Positions 34,717 through 47,174 are shown, counted from the first letter of the stretch. The stretch: 64,000 nucleotides of DNA from Pseudophaeomoniella oleicola (GCA_003868215.1 QWDQ01000019.1:186001-250000), one strand, 5' to 3'. Numbers and translations are program-made. The notes: a model not told the origin generated them from the sequence alone.

Positions 34717-35655
34717 ATGGCTGCATATACCGTACCCGCGCTTCCTTCCTCTCTCCAACTCCTCGCGTCCGGAAAAGTGAGGGATCTCTATATCCTCTCA
34801 CCCACCACCCTCCTCTTTGTCGCATCCGATCGCATATCTGCCTACGATGTAATTCTGGGCAATGGCATCCCCTCAAAAGGTGTCTTGCTCACTCAATTGA
34901 CCGCCCATTGGATCTCTACCCTCTCCTCTGCGATTCCAGATCTGAAGACGCATCTCGTCAGTCTCGATCTCCCCTCAGAAGTAACTTCGCTAGGCAATGA
35001 TGTGGTGCAGAAACTCCGCGGCCGGTCTATGGTCGTCAGACGCCACAAGATATTCCCGATAGAAGCCATCGTGCGCGGCTATATCACCGGAAGCGCCTGG
35101 TCGGAATACAAGAAATCTGGCACGGTGAACGGACGCAAATTACCAGAAGGCCTACAGGAGTCGCAAAAGCTGCCCGAGCCGATATACACGCCCAGCACCA
35201 AAGCCGAGCTCGGCGGCAAAGACGAAAACATCACAATCGAACAAGCCGCCGAAATCGTCGGTCCCAAATACGCCGCCCGCATCCAAGAACTCTCCTTAAA
35301 ACTATACGAGACCGCACACGCCTACGCCCTCGACCGCGGCATCATCATCGCCGACACGAAATTCGAATTCGGCATCCCTCTCGACCCCGCCTCCTCCGAT
35401 GCCGACGGCGCAGCACCCGTCGTTCTCGTCGACGAAGTGCTCACGCCCGACAGCTCGCGCTTCTGGCCCAAGGACAAATACGAAGTCGGCAAAGGCCAGC
35501 AGAGTTTCGACAAGCAGTACCTGCGGGACTGGTTGACGACGAACGCGCTCAAGGGTAAAGACGGCGTCAGTATGCCCGAGGAAGTAGTCCGAGAAACGGG
35601 CAAGAAATACAGAGAGGCGTTCAAGTTGTTGACGGGGAAGGAGTTTGAGGGGTGA
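34717..35655 (+). CDS. ADE1: Phosphoribosylaminoimidazole-succinocarboxamide synthase (SAICAR synthase)
   Basis: A single-exon gene encoding 312 residues, the usual length for fungal Ade1. The enzyme joins aspartate to CAIR with ATP in step seven of purine synthesis. It starts with the family's LASGKVRDLY nucleotide-binding segment, then VASDRISAYDV, the IEAIVRGYITGSAWSEYK segment (substrate loop), IADTKFEFG and the late DEVLTPDSSRFWP motif, which completes the active site. Every hallmark is intact. It is an ordinary housekeeping gene and its tail faces the CIA30 gene across only 270 bp. Confidence 0.97.
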   Translation: MAAYTVPALPSSLQLLASGKVRDLYILSPTTLLFVASDRISAYDVILGNGIPSKGVLLTQLTAHWISTLSSAIPDLKTHLVSLDLPSEVTSLGNDVVQKLRGRSMVVRRHKIFPIEAIVRGYITGSAWSEYKKSGTVNGRKLPEGLQESQKLPEPIYTPSTKAELGGKDENITIEQAAEIVGPKYAARIQELSLKLYETAHAYALDRGIIIADTKFEFGIPLDPASSDADGAAPVVLVDEVLTPDSSRFWPKDKYEVGKGQQSFDKQYLRDWLTTNALKGKDGVSMPEEVVRETGKKYREAFKLLTGKEFEG

Positions 35656-35925
35656 AAAGTGAAAAGAAAAGCAGATTGTGATTAGGTACTTTACAAGATA
35701 CGTAGTATCAGAGTACAGATCTATCGTGGCAGGGAAAAGAAAAAAGACTATTGTGCTTGCAATTCCTTATTTCTTTTCGGACGCATTCGTGATATAGCGT
35801 GACGATGAAGCGTTGAATTTGGTACCTAAAAAGAAAGGTCTATTTATATTTACACAGGCAATGCCCAGAGCCCAATGTTCCCGAGGAGAGGAGAGAAAAG
35901 AAATGATTGTCTTCGTGTGTCGTTT

Positions 35926-36887
35926 TTACATGCGGCTATTCAAGCCTTGCGGATTATCTCTCCTGACGACATCTGCGCCGCTCTCTTCTTCGGCGGTCGT
36001 GTCTCGATCCTCCGCGGAACCGAGTGCGGGTTTCCGCCTCGTAGCGTTGCCGCCCAACTCGCTCGGCAGGGGTTTCTTGCCGTTAAAGTCCATGGTTTTC
36101 TCCCCTTGTTCGGTGATGTCGTTTGTCGCTTTGAACCACTGGATGCGGAGATCGAAGGGGCCCGGTTGGCGGTCGATGAGGCCGATGCCGACGCTCTTGA
36201 CTTTCTGCATCAGCATGTCGGAGGCGGGTTCGACGACGCTGCCATGGTTGGTGCGCACGAAGTCGTGCCATTTGATGTAGACGGTTTCCCAGTCGGCGGT
36301 GGAGGCGTCGCCGGGGGTGTTCGAGTCGTGTTGGGTGTAGAGGCGGTGTTGGTGGAGGTCGGTTTCGACGATCGAGTCGGTTTGCACGTTGACGAAGTAG
36401 CGCCGCCCGTCGGACTTGACGCGCAGGGCGAGGTAGTTGTATGGTTCGACGTTCCAGAACAGGCGGCCGAGAAGCGACATGCCACGGTCCGAGTTGCGGA
36501 ATGCTGCATATCCTGTGCGTTGGATGTTTGGTTTGTTCTGAGGGAGAGCGGTGGATATGTTTCCGTGCCAGCGGATGTGAGATGGTGTTTCAGGTGTAGC
36601 TGGGACGGTGTCGATTACTGACGTCGAGACGCCACCTACACCTTTGTCGGACATGGTTTTCATCCATGCATGTGTATCGTTGTTGGGAGGATCACTGAAG
36701 TTGAGGAGGTTGAGAGGGCCAGAAGGTCCATGGACGCCCTCTAAGGTGATAGCTGATCTATGTCAGTAGCGTGCAATCGTTTGCATATTTCGTATGGCTT
36801 ACCGAACTTCGTCTGACGCTTCAATTCATCTAGACTACGTTTAAGAAAGCCCGGCCCAGCACAGCGGGCCGCTGTAGGGAGAATCAT
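35926..36887 (-). CDS. Complex I intermediate-associated protein 30 (CIA30/NDUFAF1 family)
   Basis: Two exons (36803-36887 and 35926-36752) encode 303 residues. The protein helps assemble the membrane arm of mitochondrial NADH:ubiquinone oxidoreductase. The N terminus (arginine-rich, few acidic residues) suits mitochondrial import. The CIA30 domain fills residues about 35-240, with the typical N-terminal NLLNFSDP, the WHGNIST and GYAAFRN segments, YLALRVKSDGRRYFVNVQTD and the late VKSVGIGLIDRQPGPFDLRI strand. The 50-nt intron restores the LEGVHGPSGPLNL start of the domain. The C-terminal 50 residues are charged and low-complexity, probably disordered. Confidence 0.93.
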
Positions 36888-38760
36888 GGTGATGTAGATA
36901 TGGTAGATTTGAATACTTCAATCATAGGTAAGATACATGTCGACCACCTGACCTTTGGGTAGTGCTCTGCTCCTTGATTCTTATACCGATTGGGACCTAC
37001 TTGTCAACATGCGGCGGCGTGTTTTCGGTATTTCCTTATTTCCTGATGACGCTTGACATGGGAGAATCCTTGACGTGGTCCAAGCGTCTTCGGATTAGCT
37101 TCCTTACACCCATTGTATCACGTGGCCCGAGCTACCCCCTTTATCATGATAAGCCCTTTCCGGTGTTTGTTGATAGTGAAGATAACCGTTTCATTCCACG
37201 CCTCTATGTTCCTTGCATATAACAAAAGTTCGCGGCTCATTCCTCTCTATGCTTCGAGATTCGAGATGGTCTCTTTCCTTTCACCAGCAGCACAGATGAA
37301 GCCGCTTTGACATGCTCTCTTGCGCCAAGCTTGTCCTTGGATTGCAGTCTGGAATTTCGATGGAGGGTGAGGTCAGAAATACATCGTCCATGTCAAGAAA
37401 CTACCTGGGCGGTGGCCCATCCTGATCGCCACGTTCTTCGATCCCCTTCCCTTGTCTCGCATAAGCGTATAGCTTCCATTGACCAGTTTCCACGATTGAG
37501 CCAAGGATCTGATGACCGCCAGCCAGGTCTAGAACTTCCTTAGACCTCAAAAGCTGTCATTTCAGAAGATCACTCAAGGGAGTGCTTCATCTTCCAACTC
37601 TTCAGATTCCGACTGCTCATACTTCTCTCCATATATCTCGTACCTCGTGCCTCTTGTTTGCAACATTGTGTCTGAGCAGGTATCTGATCTCCTGATCTCC
37701 GCTCCTACTCATCCCATTCCATGGTTTCCGAACAGTATTCTACCCTATCGACAATGTGTCGTGACATCCCCACCTCCCGCGAGGCAATGGCTACATCAGA
37801 GCTAGTCACATCCGATGGTCTTACGCCTTGACCAGGAAGAGATAGGTTTTCTCAAAAGGTACTGCTACCTTCTCTTTTATCACAGACAAAAGGATCGCTC
37901 AAAACAAAAATGTCTTGCAATGTACACCAGGCTTGCTGCTATCAAATCGTTGGAAGTGCCGATCATCAGCACTGTTCAGGACCATCAGACCGAGAGTGCT
38001 GTTGGCAGGGCTCGGCAGCATGTCAAACAAGGTTTGCAGGCATCGCTCTTCAAGAACCGTCAAGCATTCGTGATCTCTTCAACATCAAGTGCGCTGTTGA
38101 TCTCAGTTGTGACAGAGAAAGGCAGTGGTCACTGAAGCTAGGACTTTGGAAGTACATCTCGCTGAGGAAGAAATTTTGCAGATGCGTGACAAATGGGATG
38201 CCACTGATCTCAAGAGCTAATATACCTGCTCCTACCCCAGTGGCCTTGTCAACGTCCTCAGTCTCCGAGTTGGCGTACCCGCTCACCTCTCCCACGAAAA
38301 GAAGCATCGAAGCATCGTGGTTGGCTATCGTAATGAGTCTCTCATTCATGACGTGTTCGATATTCATCTGATCCTACGCTCACTTCAGTACCCGTGGCTA
38401 CCCTCATTCGATCGTGGATTAGTCCCATGAGCTTGACCTCATTGTTCAGCAGATCGTGATATTTCTGATCACGGGTTCCAACGTGACTCCCCTCGCCTCT
38501 TCTCGCCCAACTTTCAACCCTTGTTCTCTTCATCCTCAGTTCTCTTTTCTCCTCTTCTTCCTCTTTACCCGTTTGCTCTTCTGTTAACACTATCTCTCAT
38601 ACACCACATATCTAGTCTTCATTCTTCGCATCCATCTTCTTGCCGTCACAGTGCTTCACCTCAGCTCCTCCCACTACTATAGAGGACTCGATACGCGTTC
38701 ACTTTCTCGTGTGAGCGTGTTCTATCTTGATAGCACTGCGATTTTCAAAAAAGGAAAACA
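36888..38760. other. Intergenic region, 1.9 kb
   Basis: No supported gene. Overlapping open frames of 106 and 153 codons at 37815-38371 (+) and 105 codons at 38050-38367 (-) have no recognisable domain. The right part is probably a long promoter or leader of the three-RRM gene, with a pyrimidine-rich stretch at about 38510-38650. Confidence 0.45.
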
Positions 38761-41093
38761 ATGGCTACTCCACCACCTAATGTCAAGGAGCTGAAGAACG
38801 CGACTACACGTGTTCACCTCCCGCGCAATGCTTCTGCCCCAACCCATCCTTCACCATTGCATGAATCTTCGCCATTCGAGGAATTGAAAGGCCTATCGAT
38901 TGAGCAAGGCTCAGATACGTCTTCAGAGAAATCCACCAAATATAGTAAGTGCTGCAACCATACAATCGCGACGGCAACTTGGATATATCACCAAGATATT
39001 CAATTGTGCAGATCACTTTCATGTTGATTGTTCTTTGCGTCATTGTCAATGGCTTCAAGCACTGCCATGTGTGTCCACGTGACACAAAATCATGACAATT
39101 GTCAATAACGGCCGCACATTCTATTGTCGTGTCCTGCTATTGCTATTGACGTGTTTGGGCTCGTGACTCCCATACATGATTGCTGTTTTCAATGATTACC
39201 TCTAGCCCTTGTCCCATCATCTCAAATTCAATGACTCTGATCACAAAATCTTGTTGACCACCGTCTATATCCATTTTCTATAACCGTCGTTGACCAATCT
39301 TTCCAGCTGCAGCAGGGACCGATATCTCGTCTTCCAACATTGCCTTGACACCCCCAGATACGGTCGCTCGAGATACCCAGAACTCAGCACAGACATCAAC
39401 GCAGGCAGCAAGCAACGCCATGGGTAACTTCTCCTACACACCCACAGAAGATCCATTTGTCACGCCGGATAGCAAGGACGGCCAAGCGATACCTGCAACG
39501 GTCTCGAAGGCCATCACGCAGGTCCCAACGAACTCTGGACTTACCTTCTCACCACGCGAGGACCGTATTGGTAAAGAAGTCAACGCTGATAATGCTCAAG
39601 GTGTCCTGACTCCGAAAGCATGCGTATTTGTCGCGAAGTGAGTCAGATATATTCACATGTGCTTACTCTCTAACATCGTTCGCTAGTCTATCTAACCAGA
39701 GGAGTGACGATCAACTAGAACAGTCCGTTCTAGAGGTCTTTGGTGCTCATGGAAAATGCTATGTCAAGATCCGCCGTGACAAAAACAAGATGCCATTTGC
39801 CTTCGTTCAATACGAGGTATGCTGTGGCAGTCCATTCATACTCTGACCATACTAATTACTATAGACTGTGCAAGATGCAAACAGTGCCATCAACAACTCT
39901 CGTGGTGCAATTATCGATGGGCGTCCCACACGCTGCGAGCACGCAAAAGTTAACCGTGAGTTGCTCTGATACTTAGATGAGTGTCAAAGCTGATCCTACT
40001 TCAATAGGTGCCCTCTACCTAACTCGCCATACCGGTGGACCTATCTCTGATGATGAGGCCCACTGCCTCCTGGAGGAATATGGAGCAATCGAGTCTACCA
40101 GCCCAATCTCTATCATCGATCAACATCTCTTCAATCTCCCAGAAGGCATCATGGTCCAGTTTGCATACTTTCAGGACGCTCGTGATGCACAACTAGTAGG
40201 TGCGATGCTGAGGTAAGTGATATGTAGGCTGACAGCTCTAGGCATTGAAAAAGCACGAAGTGTACCGGGTCGCCATACCCCAGTCTGCACTCGACTTCCG
40301 CAACCCGACCAGTGGCATATCTTCCCCCAGTCCACAACGCTTTCGTCAGGCATACCCAGCGTACACTCGTCGCTGGAGTAACGAAGATTCGGCCATTTTC
40401 ATTGGCAATCTCCCTGAATATGCCACTGAAGACCAGCTCTATGCAGCGTTTGCACCGTATGGTCAGATTCAGTCAATCAATATCGTCGCCAAGCAGACTC
40501 CGAACGGCGATGGCACCAATACCTTTGCTTTCATGAGCTTCCAGAACCCCGATCAAGCCGATGCTGCGCTACGTTCTGACGTAAGCATCGTTATTTACGT
40601 TGGCTCGTTTTCCGCTAACATATGGCAGATGACGATTGAAGGTCGTCAGCTCCGCGTCGAACGAAAAGAATACAGTAGTCACCGCTTTCGACGTAATACA
40701 TACAACCCTCGCAATGACCAGGAACAGATCCTCTCCACCTTATATCAACAGGGGGTATCGATGGGTCTAGCTCCTGATCAAGCAGCAAAAATTTTCCATA
40801 TTGGTCAACGTGCTTCGATTGAGCGTGCTGTCCAAGCTTGGCCGACAACTTCACCAGTGCAGTCCAGCGTATATTACTCGCAATACAATCCCGGCATGAG
40901 TCCTGTCCGCCCAGCAACTTCTCACGCTCATGGCTCACCGTACGCTATTCATGCCTACCAGACCCCACTCGGCTACAACTTGAATCATATGGCGTATTAC
41001 AACCAGTATCCGAATGCACTGGATATGGACGACAAAACGGGTATGCACACTATTGCTGAAGCTGATGAAGCTTCCATGCAGAGGCTCATCTGA
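38761..41093 (+). CDS. RNA-binding protein with three RRM domains, Rim4-like
   Basis: Seven exons (38761-38944, 39307-39637, 39687-39816, 39865-39955, 40008-40195, 40242-40580, 40629-41093) encode 575 residues. RRM1 (about 168-245) has CVFVANL as RNP2 and KMPFAFVQY as RNP1. RRM2 (about 246-325) begins ALYLTRH and is degenerate. RRM3 (about 355-440) has AIFIGNL and TFAFMSF. The order, the RCEHAKVNR segment after RRM1 and the weak middle RRM resemble yeast Rim4, a meiotic translational regulator. The C-terminal 130 residues are Tyr/Asn/Gln/Pro-rich, like the low-complexity tail that lets Rim4 aggregate. Intron 1 is long (362 nt). The Rim4 tie is by memory and not certain; a general mRNA-binding protein is the alternative. 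Confidence 0.85.
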
Positions 41094-42019
41094 CGCACCA
41101 ATGGTCCTTCAAACAATGTGCATGGGGTAGTTCTTCGTGAGCACAACAGAACTGCGGGCGGTGGGTGGACTATCTCACAAAGACTGGTGTCTTTCTAGAC
41201 ATGAACATATTGCTCGATATTAAATCGCTAGCGCTACATCTGCTCAGAGCATTTACATAGTATACGGTGTTTCGGAGGGTAATGGCCTGCCTTCACAACC
41301 ATGATACTCAACGACTTCGGGCTTGTGAGTTGCATTTGCTTTTTGCTTATACATGGGCGACATACTCCGCCAGCGCTTTTCTAGTCGGAGTCAATCTAGG
41401 TCGATGAAATGCCCTGGGCACAGTGGACAGTAGTGGTGGATTTCTGATCATAATCGGTTTCATAGGACTTCTTAAGTAGGGTGGCGGTGTCTGCCAATAA
41501 TGTTGAGCTGGTCTCTCCCGACATAGAAAAGTAAAAACCGTCTTCTTTACCGGCTTGATGTGAGAGATGCTAGAAACTGGAATGCATTCATACGAGTCTG
41601 CGCTCTAGGGCAAACAAGATTTCAATATATTCAGGGGGTAAGTTACACCAGTTATTGTGCTTGATTCCGATTGCCTTGCCGAGGATGAAATGCTCATTGC
41701 TATTTCTGGAATGTGGAGGCGCGTATGGTGCGTGGTGCGTGGTGTGGCTTAGCTATGACGCTGCGAAGCTACTTTTCGTTACTATCACATTAGACCGGAG
41801 AAAGGGACAAAGAATGCACGCTTACCGCGCAACTCTGTATTCTTCCTTCTTTACTTTACTGTATGCACCTCATGTTAGAATGACAACCTGCATACTCGCG
41901 TGCGCAATCTTTTGTAGCTGTGAGCCTCAACCCGATTTCGTCGGAGAGGTCCCCCTGGACGCGCTCTCAACCGTTTCGCTAAGCTTGTCGCAAATCGACG
42001 CCCAATTCACATAGCCAAC
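41094..42019. other. Intergenic region
   Basis: No supported gene. The 119-codon frame at 41655-42014 (+) ends just before the next start and is a leader artefact. Confidence 0.5.
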
Positions 42020-44289
42020 ATGCCTGATGTTCAAGCGCCAGAGCCTTCGTCCTCGCCCGACATCGAAGATGGCCCACAAGAAAACCCATCGCTGAATGGA
42101 CGCCACCAACCTTCGCCGATACGGCCCAGTTCTGGCGATGAGCAACTTAAGGCGCAACTTGAGAGAGTGACGCTGTCAGACGTCGGACTCAGCACACTTC
42201 TTGGCCGCCTGAAACAGAGCATTGCTTCCGCACGAGACTTTTCGACCTTCCTGAAAAAGAGATCTATCATCGAACAAGAACAAGCAGAGTCTCTCAAGAA
42301 GCTTGTACGGGCCACTCATGATTCGATTCGGAGACCAGAGCACCGGCAGGGCTCGTACGCCCAAGCATACGAGAATGTCACGAAGATCCAGGATAGCATG
42401 GCAGAACATGGCTTGCAGTTCGCCCGTTCGTTACACCAGATGTCTGATGACTTGCAGGAATTAGGGTCGACAATTGAGCGTGGTCGTAAGCATTGGAAGC
42501 AAATAGGTACAAACGCGGAAAAGAGGGTATTGGACGCGGAAAATGCGATGGACAAAGCGAAGGCGAAATATGATTCTCTTGCTGAGCAATACGATCGAGC
42601 AAGGACAGGAGATCGGCAATCTGGCCGATTTGGACTGAAAGGCCCCAAGTCGGCTGCACAGGTAGAAGAAGATCTACATAAGAAACTTGAAGCCGCCGAC
42701 GCCGATTATCAGGGGAAGGTCCAGGCCGCTCAATCGCAAAGACAGGAGCTCATTGGCACGTTGAGGCCTCAGTTCACAAAAGCGCTCCAGGATCTGACAA
42801 CCGAATGCGACTCGGGATTGACGTTGCAGATGCAGAAATTCGGTGAGTTTCCTACTCATGCTGGCAGAGATACGTGGACTAACAGCATTAGCTACATTCA
42901 ATGAGAAACTCCTCCTGGCCAATGGCTTGATCGTCAGCCCTTTGAAAAACCAAGCCGACGGCGATGCAGGGCAGCAGCGTAGTCTACGCGATGTCATCCA
43001 TTCCGTCGATAATGCGAGCGACTTCAATCGATATATCCTTGGCTTCACCAATCAATCCAACCCCAGGATAGGTGAAATCAAATATGAACAGCATCCGGTA
43101 ATCTCTGATCTGTTACTACTTTTGCTTGTTTGTAACTAACATCTCGTAGACTCTGAGATCCGCGAAACAGATGCCGACGCCGGCTCCTCCACCGCAACCT
43201 ATCATAACACAGCCAACACCTCAAGCATCACGGGATGACCAATTGCCGTTCTCACCCGGTAACGGCCCGCCTCAAACTGAGTACAAGCCGTCTGCTCTCA
43301 GCTCTGGTCCACCACAGCTTGGTCAGATCTCCGGCATTACCAACTCCTTCCAAGGTCCTCCATCTGCTCGTGAGCAGTACCCTAGCTCTCCACAACCCAG
43401 TCCATATGGTCCTCCTCCGGGTCAGATGCGTGACCAGTACCAGCAACAGCCGTCACCCAGCTATGCACCACAGCACCAACAATCGAGCCCCATGCTTCCC
43501 AAACTTCCGAGTCAAGAACCGTTGACCATATCTGGCGCCATGGACATGGTTCCCAACGGACCAGTGGCGCAGAACGTACCGAATGGTCATCATTCGCGGC
43601 CCTCGTCGGGACAGCACCTACCACCATCCAATCCAGTATTCGGAGTATCTTTGGATGACCTGTTCCTTCGCGATGGCTCTGCCGTTCCAATCATCGTATA
43701 TCAATGTTGCCAAGCGGTTGACATGTTTGGCTTGGAAGTTGAGGGCATCTATAGGACTTCTGGCTCGAATCCACATATCATGGAACTCAAGCAGATGTTC
43801 GACCACGGTACGTGTTATGGTATAGGCGGTTGATCCTGCGTCGCTAATATGTCTTTCGCAGATTCCACGAGTGTTGATTTCCGTGACCCCCAGTCGTTCC
43901 ACCACGATATATCTTCCGTGGCTGGATTGATAAAGCTCTTCTTCCGTTCTCTCCCCTCTCCTCTTTTGACAACACAGCATTATAGCGAATTCATCTCCGC
44001 AGCGCAAATTCCCGATGACATCCTCCGCCGGGATAGTCTCCACGCCATCGTCAACGCTCTACCCGATACAAATTATGCTACTTTGCGCGTCCTGGTCCTG
44101 CACCTGCATCGTGTCCACCAGCAGTCAAGTGTAAATCGTATGACAGCCCAAAATCTGGCCATTGTATGGGGTCCGACGCTCATGGGTGGAGACGGGGGCA
44201 TTGGAGACATCAGGGATGCAGGGTGGCAGGCGAGGGTCGTTGAGACTATTCTCGTTAATACCTTCCAGATTTTTGACGACGACGAGTGA
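42020..44289 (+). CDS. F-BAR and RhoGAP domain protein, Rgd1-like
   Basis: Four exons (42020-42842, 42892-43097, 43150-43807, 43862-44289) encode 704 residues. The N-terminal F-BAR/FCH domain (about 50-330) is a long charged coiled coil that binds curved membranes; it starts with LSTLLGRLKQSIASARDFSTFLKKR. A proline/glutamine-rich linker (about 350-500) follows. The RhoGAP domain (about 505-704) has the arginine finger in EGIYRTSG (near 545), VAGLIKLFFRSLPSPLL and the helix MTAQNLAIVWGPTLM. Yeast Rgd1 has this same layout and acts on Rho3 and Rho4 in cell wall and polarity control. In a hypha the protein would act at tips or septa. All introns are about 50 nt. Confident for the family; Rgd1 orthology is likely. 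Confidence 0.94.
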
Positions 44290-45307
44290 GACTAAAATTC
44301 TGATGTGCTGTATAAGGGGGCCCTGGACGTCCTCGCGCCAGCACCGATATGGCATATTCAGCGTCTATTCATACCTCTTACCTAGGGCTTTTGGAAGTAT
44401 ACCACGACTGCTCTCATGATTCGGCATAGCGAGCATATACCCACTTCTTTGTTAATATTAATACTATCATTATATGTTATACTCAACACCTGACTGGCCT
44501 TACAATCCATAATAACGACAATGAAGGATATGTCCATTGAAGACACAATCAATTATCAAGTGAACAACGACAGCTTCAAGATGTAGCAATATGTTTCTTT
44601 AGCATTAGTATCCGCACGACAGAACTCCTTAGCCTACTTATCTGTCTACAAGAACCGAGGTCAGAGTATTTACCTAGGTAATCAATTATAATAATATTAA
44701 CTTAAACAGCCTCCTTTCAATTGAATCGCAAGTAGGTGTCATGTTTGTCGCACACCCCCGAATTCGCGGAACAGCGATGATGATTTGTCTAGCGAGTCTT
44801 CGGAGACCCGATCCCGACGACGGGTATTCACTTACCCACGATACTCATCCACTACGAACTGCTGTACACGCGACACTTGGGACTGTCAACCGGTCGCCGG
44901 ATTGGACGGCTTCTAAGCAATGCTAAGTAAGGTGAACGCTTTCCAGAACATCTTCGACAAAGCTTGCAGGCAGAGCGGATAACACCAGGGGTTGTGCCCG
45001 CCCTGATAAGAGCTTCCCCCCCCCCCTCCCACTCCCCTCTTGCGTGCCGCGTGCGATGGACATCAGCGCTCAATCGGCGACAGCTATGATTTACAAATGC
45101 TTCTGCTGCTGCTGGGGCTTGACAAGGTAGGTAGGTACCTAGGTACCTTAGGATTTTCTTTTTCGGCTCGAATATATAAAATAAGGAAAGCTCTCGTTTT
45201 ATTGTTTTCTCTTTCGAGTCGGCAGCTGGTAGAAAGCTCATCATCATCGTCGTCGAATTTTCGGGTACTTGCCTATTACTACTGTGAAGTGTTGGATCTT
45301 CCAAGCC
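44290..45307. other. Intergenic region
   Basis: No supported gene. It is AT-rich at the left and has AGGTACCT runs near 45125-45150. A 228-codon minus-strand frame (44852-45538) overlaps the next gene and is rejected as a shadow. Confidence 0.5.
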
Positions 45308-46507
45308 ATGGCTGCCGCCACGAATCCGACCATCAAACCGTTTGAATGGAACGACAAATATGATTTCCCTAGAGATTTCAAGGGTTATGGAGAGAAGAGC
45401 TTCAACCCGCAATGGCCCAATGGAGCCAAGATTGCGGTCTCGTTTGTTATTAACTACGAGGAAGGTGGTGAGCGGTCGGTGATGAATGGAGATGGAACTG
45501 CAGAGGTTCGTACACGCATATATCCATATACCTGGCATAAACAGTGTATCGTTCGAAGCAAGCTAACAAACACCCCCTCCCCGCACAGAACCATCTCTAC
45601 GAGAATTCCGGCTCCCCTCTCAAGATCCAAGAACGAGCTGTCAACATCGAGTCCGAATACGAATACGGTTCCCGCGCCGGCGTCTGGCGTCTCTTCCGGC
45701 TCTTCAACAAATTCGGTTTCAAATACACGCTCTACGCCGTCGGAAAGGCGATCGAATGCAACCCAGAAGTGGGCATTCAGTCGGTCAAGAACGGCCACGA
45801 TGTCGCGTCGCATGCGTACAGGTGGATCGACTACCACAACATGCCACCGGAAGAAGAGAAGGCGTTGATCAAGAAGGGGATTGAGAGCTTGCAGAGTACG
45901 TGTGGGGTGACGCCGAAAGGATGGTATTACGGTCGGCTGTCGCCGCGGTCTAAGGCGTTGGTTCACGAGGTCTATGAAGAGATGGGGTTGGATTTGTTGT
46001 GGCAGAGTGATTCGTATGCTGATGATCTGCCATACTGGGTTGACGTACCCGCGGAAGCTGGAAAGGAGAACCCAAAGGGAATGCTAATGATCCCCTATAC
46101 CTATGTAAGTCCCCATCCCTTTTTGCCAGACCCCAACCACCCCTCCACCCCCCTTTTTCTCCCATACATGATCTAATCCCTCCACCCTTTAGGACTGCAA
46201 CGACTACAAATACCACATCGGCTCCGGCTTCTCCGGTCCCGACGACTTCTTCACGCACGTCAAGGGCGCCTTTGACGTCCTCTACGACGAGGGTACCGAC
46301 GGTAACACGCCCAAAATGATGACAATCGGCCTCCACTGCAGATCCGCCGGCAAACCCGCCCGCTTCGCCGCGCTCAAGAAGTTCGTCGAGTACATCAGCG
46401 AGAAGCCGGATGTGTGGGTGACGACGCGGACGGCGATCGCGGAGCATTTTAGGGAGACGTTTCCATATGAGAGGGGGTTTTTGGCGGCGGGGGTGAAGAG
46501 GGAGTGA
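45308..46507 (+). CDS. PuuE-type allantoinase (polysaccharide deacetylase fold)
   Basis: Three exons (45308-45505, 45589-46104, 46193-46507) encode 342 residues. The closest family I recognise is bacterial PuuE, a metal-independent allantoinase of the polysaccharide deacetylase superfamily that hydrolyses allantoin in urate breakdown. Shared marks in order are RDFKGYG, WPNGAKIAVSFVINYEEGGERSV, ESEYEYGSRAGVWRLFRLF, GHDVASHAYRWIDY, GWYYGRLSPRS, the DSYADDLPYW segment and TIGLHCRSAGKPARFAAL. The length equals the bacterial enzyme plus a short N-terminal tail. No signal peptide is seen, so it is cytosolic, which argues against a chitin deacetylase. Both introns are 83-88 nt and restore frame exactly. 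Confidence 0.88.
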
Positions 46508-46803
46508 GTGAAGAGGGCAGAGGGCAGAGTAGGGTAGAGTAGAGTTAGATGGGGATAGGTTTTTAGGCGCTGTTAAGAAAACACTTCCCTGCTTCTTTCC
46601 AACTCATCCAGTAGTCCTACACACTAGGTATCTAGGTACCTAATGTACCTTGTATACCCAGTACCTAAGTTCCCTTCCAAATCCTCGCGCCACCAGCAGC
46701 AGCAGCTGTATCTACAACTACCTCTCTCTCTCTCTCTCTTTCTCTTTCCCTCCCTATATTCCTATTCCCTCCCTCCCACCTACTACGATACTACACAGGT
46801 CAG

Positions 46804-46817
46804 GTACTACGTAGTAC
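46804..46817. repeat. 14-bp palindrome GTACTACGTAGTAC
   Basis: Perfect inverted repeat sharing the TACTACGTAGTA core with 15275-15290 and 34522-34533. Confidence 0.65.
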
Positions 46818-47150
46818 GTCGTACTCCACCAAGGAAACTCTGTCACCACCACGTACCACTACTCGGTCGAAACTGTAAAATGTGGATCAACTCTCTTACT
46901 ATTCTCGCTCCTCCGCTTGTTTCGTTCGTTCGTCGTAAGTAAAGGAAAAGCGTTATCTTCGGCTTCGGCTTCGGATATCAATTAACTTGTAATTACTTGT
47001 CTTATCAGAAGCGTACGTACGGTGCGGGCGGGCAGGCAAGCGGTTCCGGTGTCCTATGTGTTCCCCGTGTGGTCTCGCAATTACTACCTAATTAACGTGT
47101 GTGTTAAGCAGTTGATACAGTAGTAGTCATGTGCGCTTGCGCTAAATTCT

Positions 47151-47174
47151 GGAGGAGGAGGAGGAGGAGGAGGG
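47151..47174. repeat. GGA trinucleotide tract
   Basis: About eight GGA units in the leader of the old yellow enzyme gene. Confidence 0.8.

Noticed and set aside
35875-36621. 248-codon frame (+)
   Set aside because: Antisense shadow of the CIA30 gene.
37815-38371. Overlapping 106- and 153-codon frames (+)
   Set aside because: No domain, and an equally long frame lies antisense; looks like random open DNA.
44852-45538. 228-codon open frame on the minus strand
   Set aside because: It runs antisense across the first exon of the PuuE-like gene, with no domain; low-complexity DNA explains it.
45308-46507. Chitin deacetylase
   Set aside because: The fold is shared, but the motifs match PuuE throughout and there is no signal peptide.
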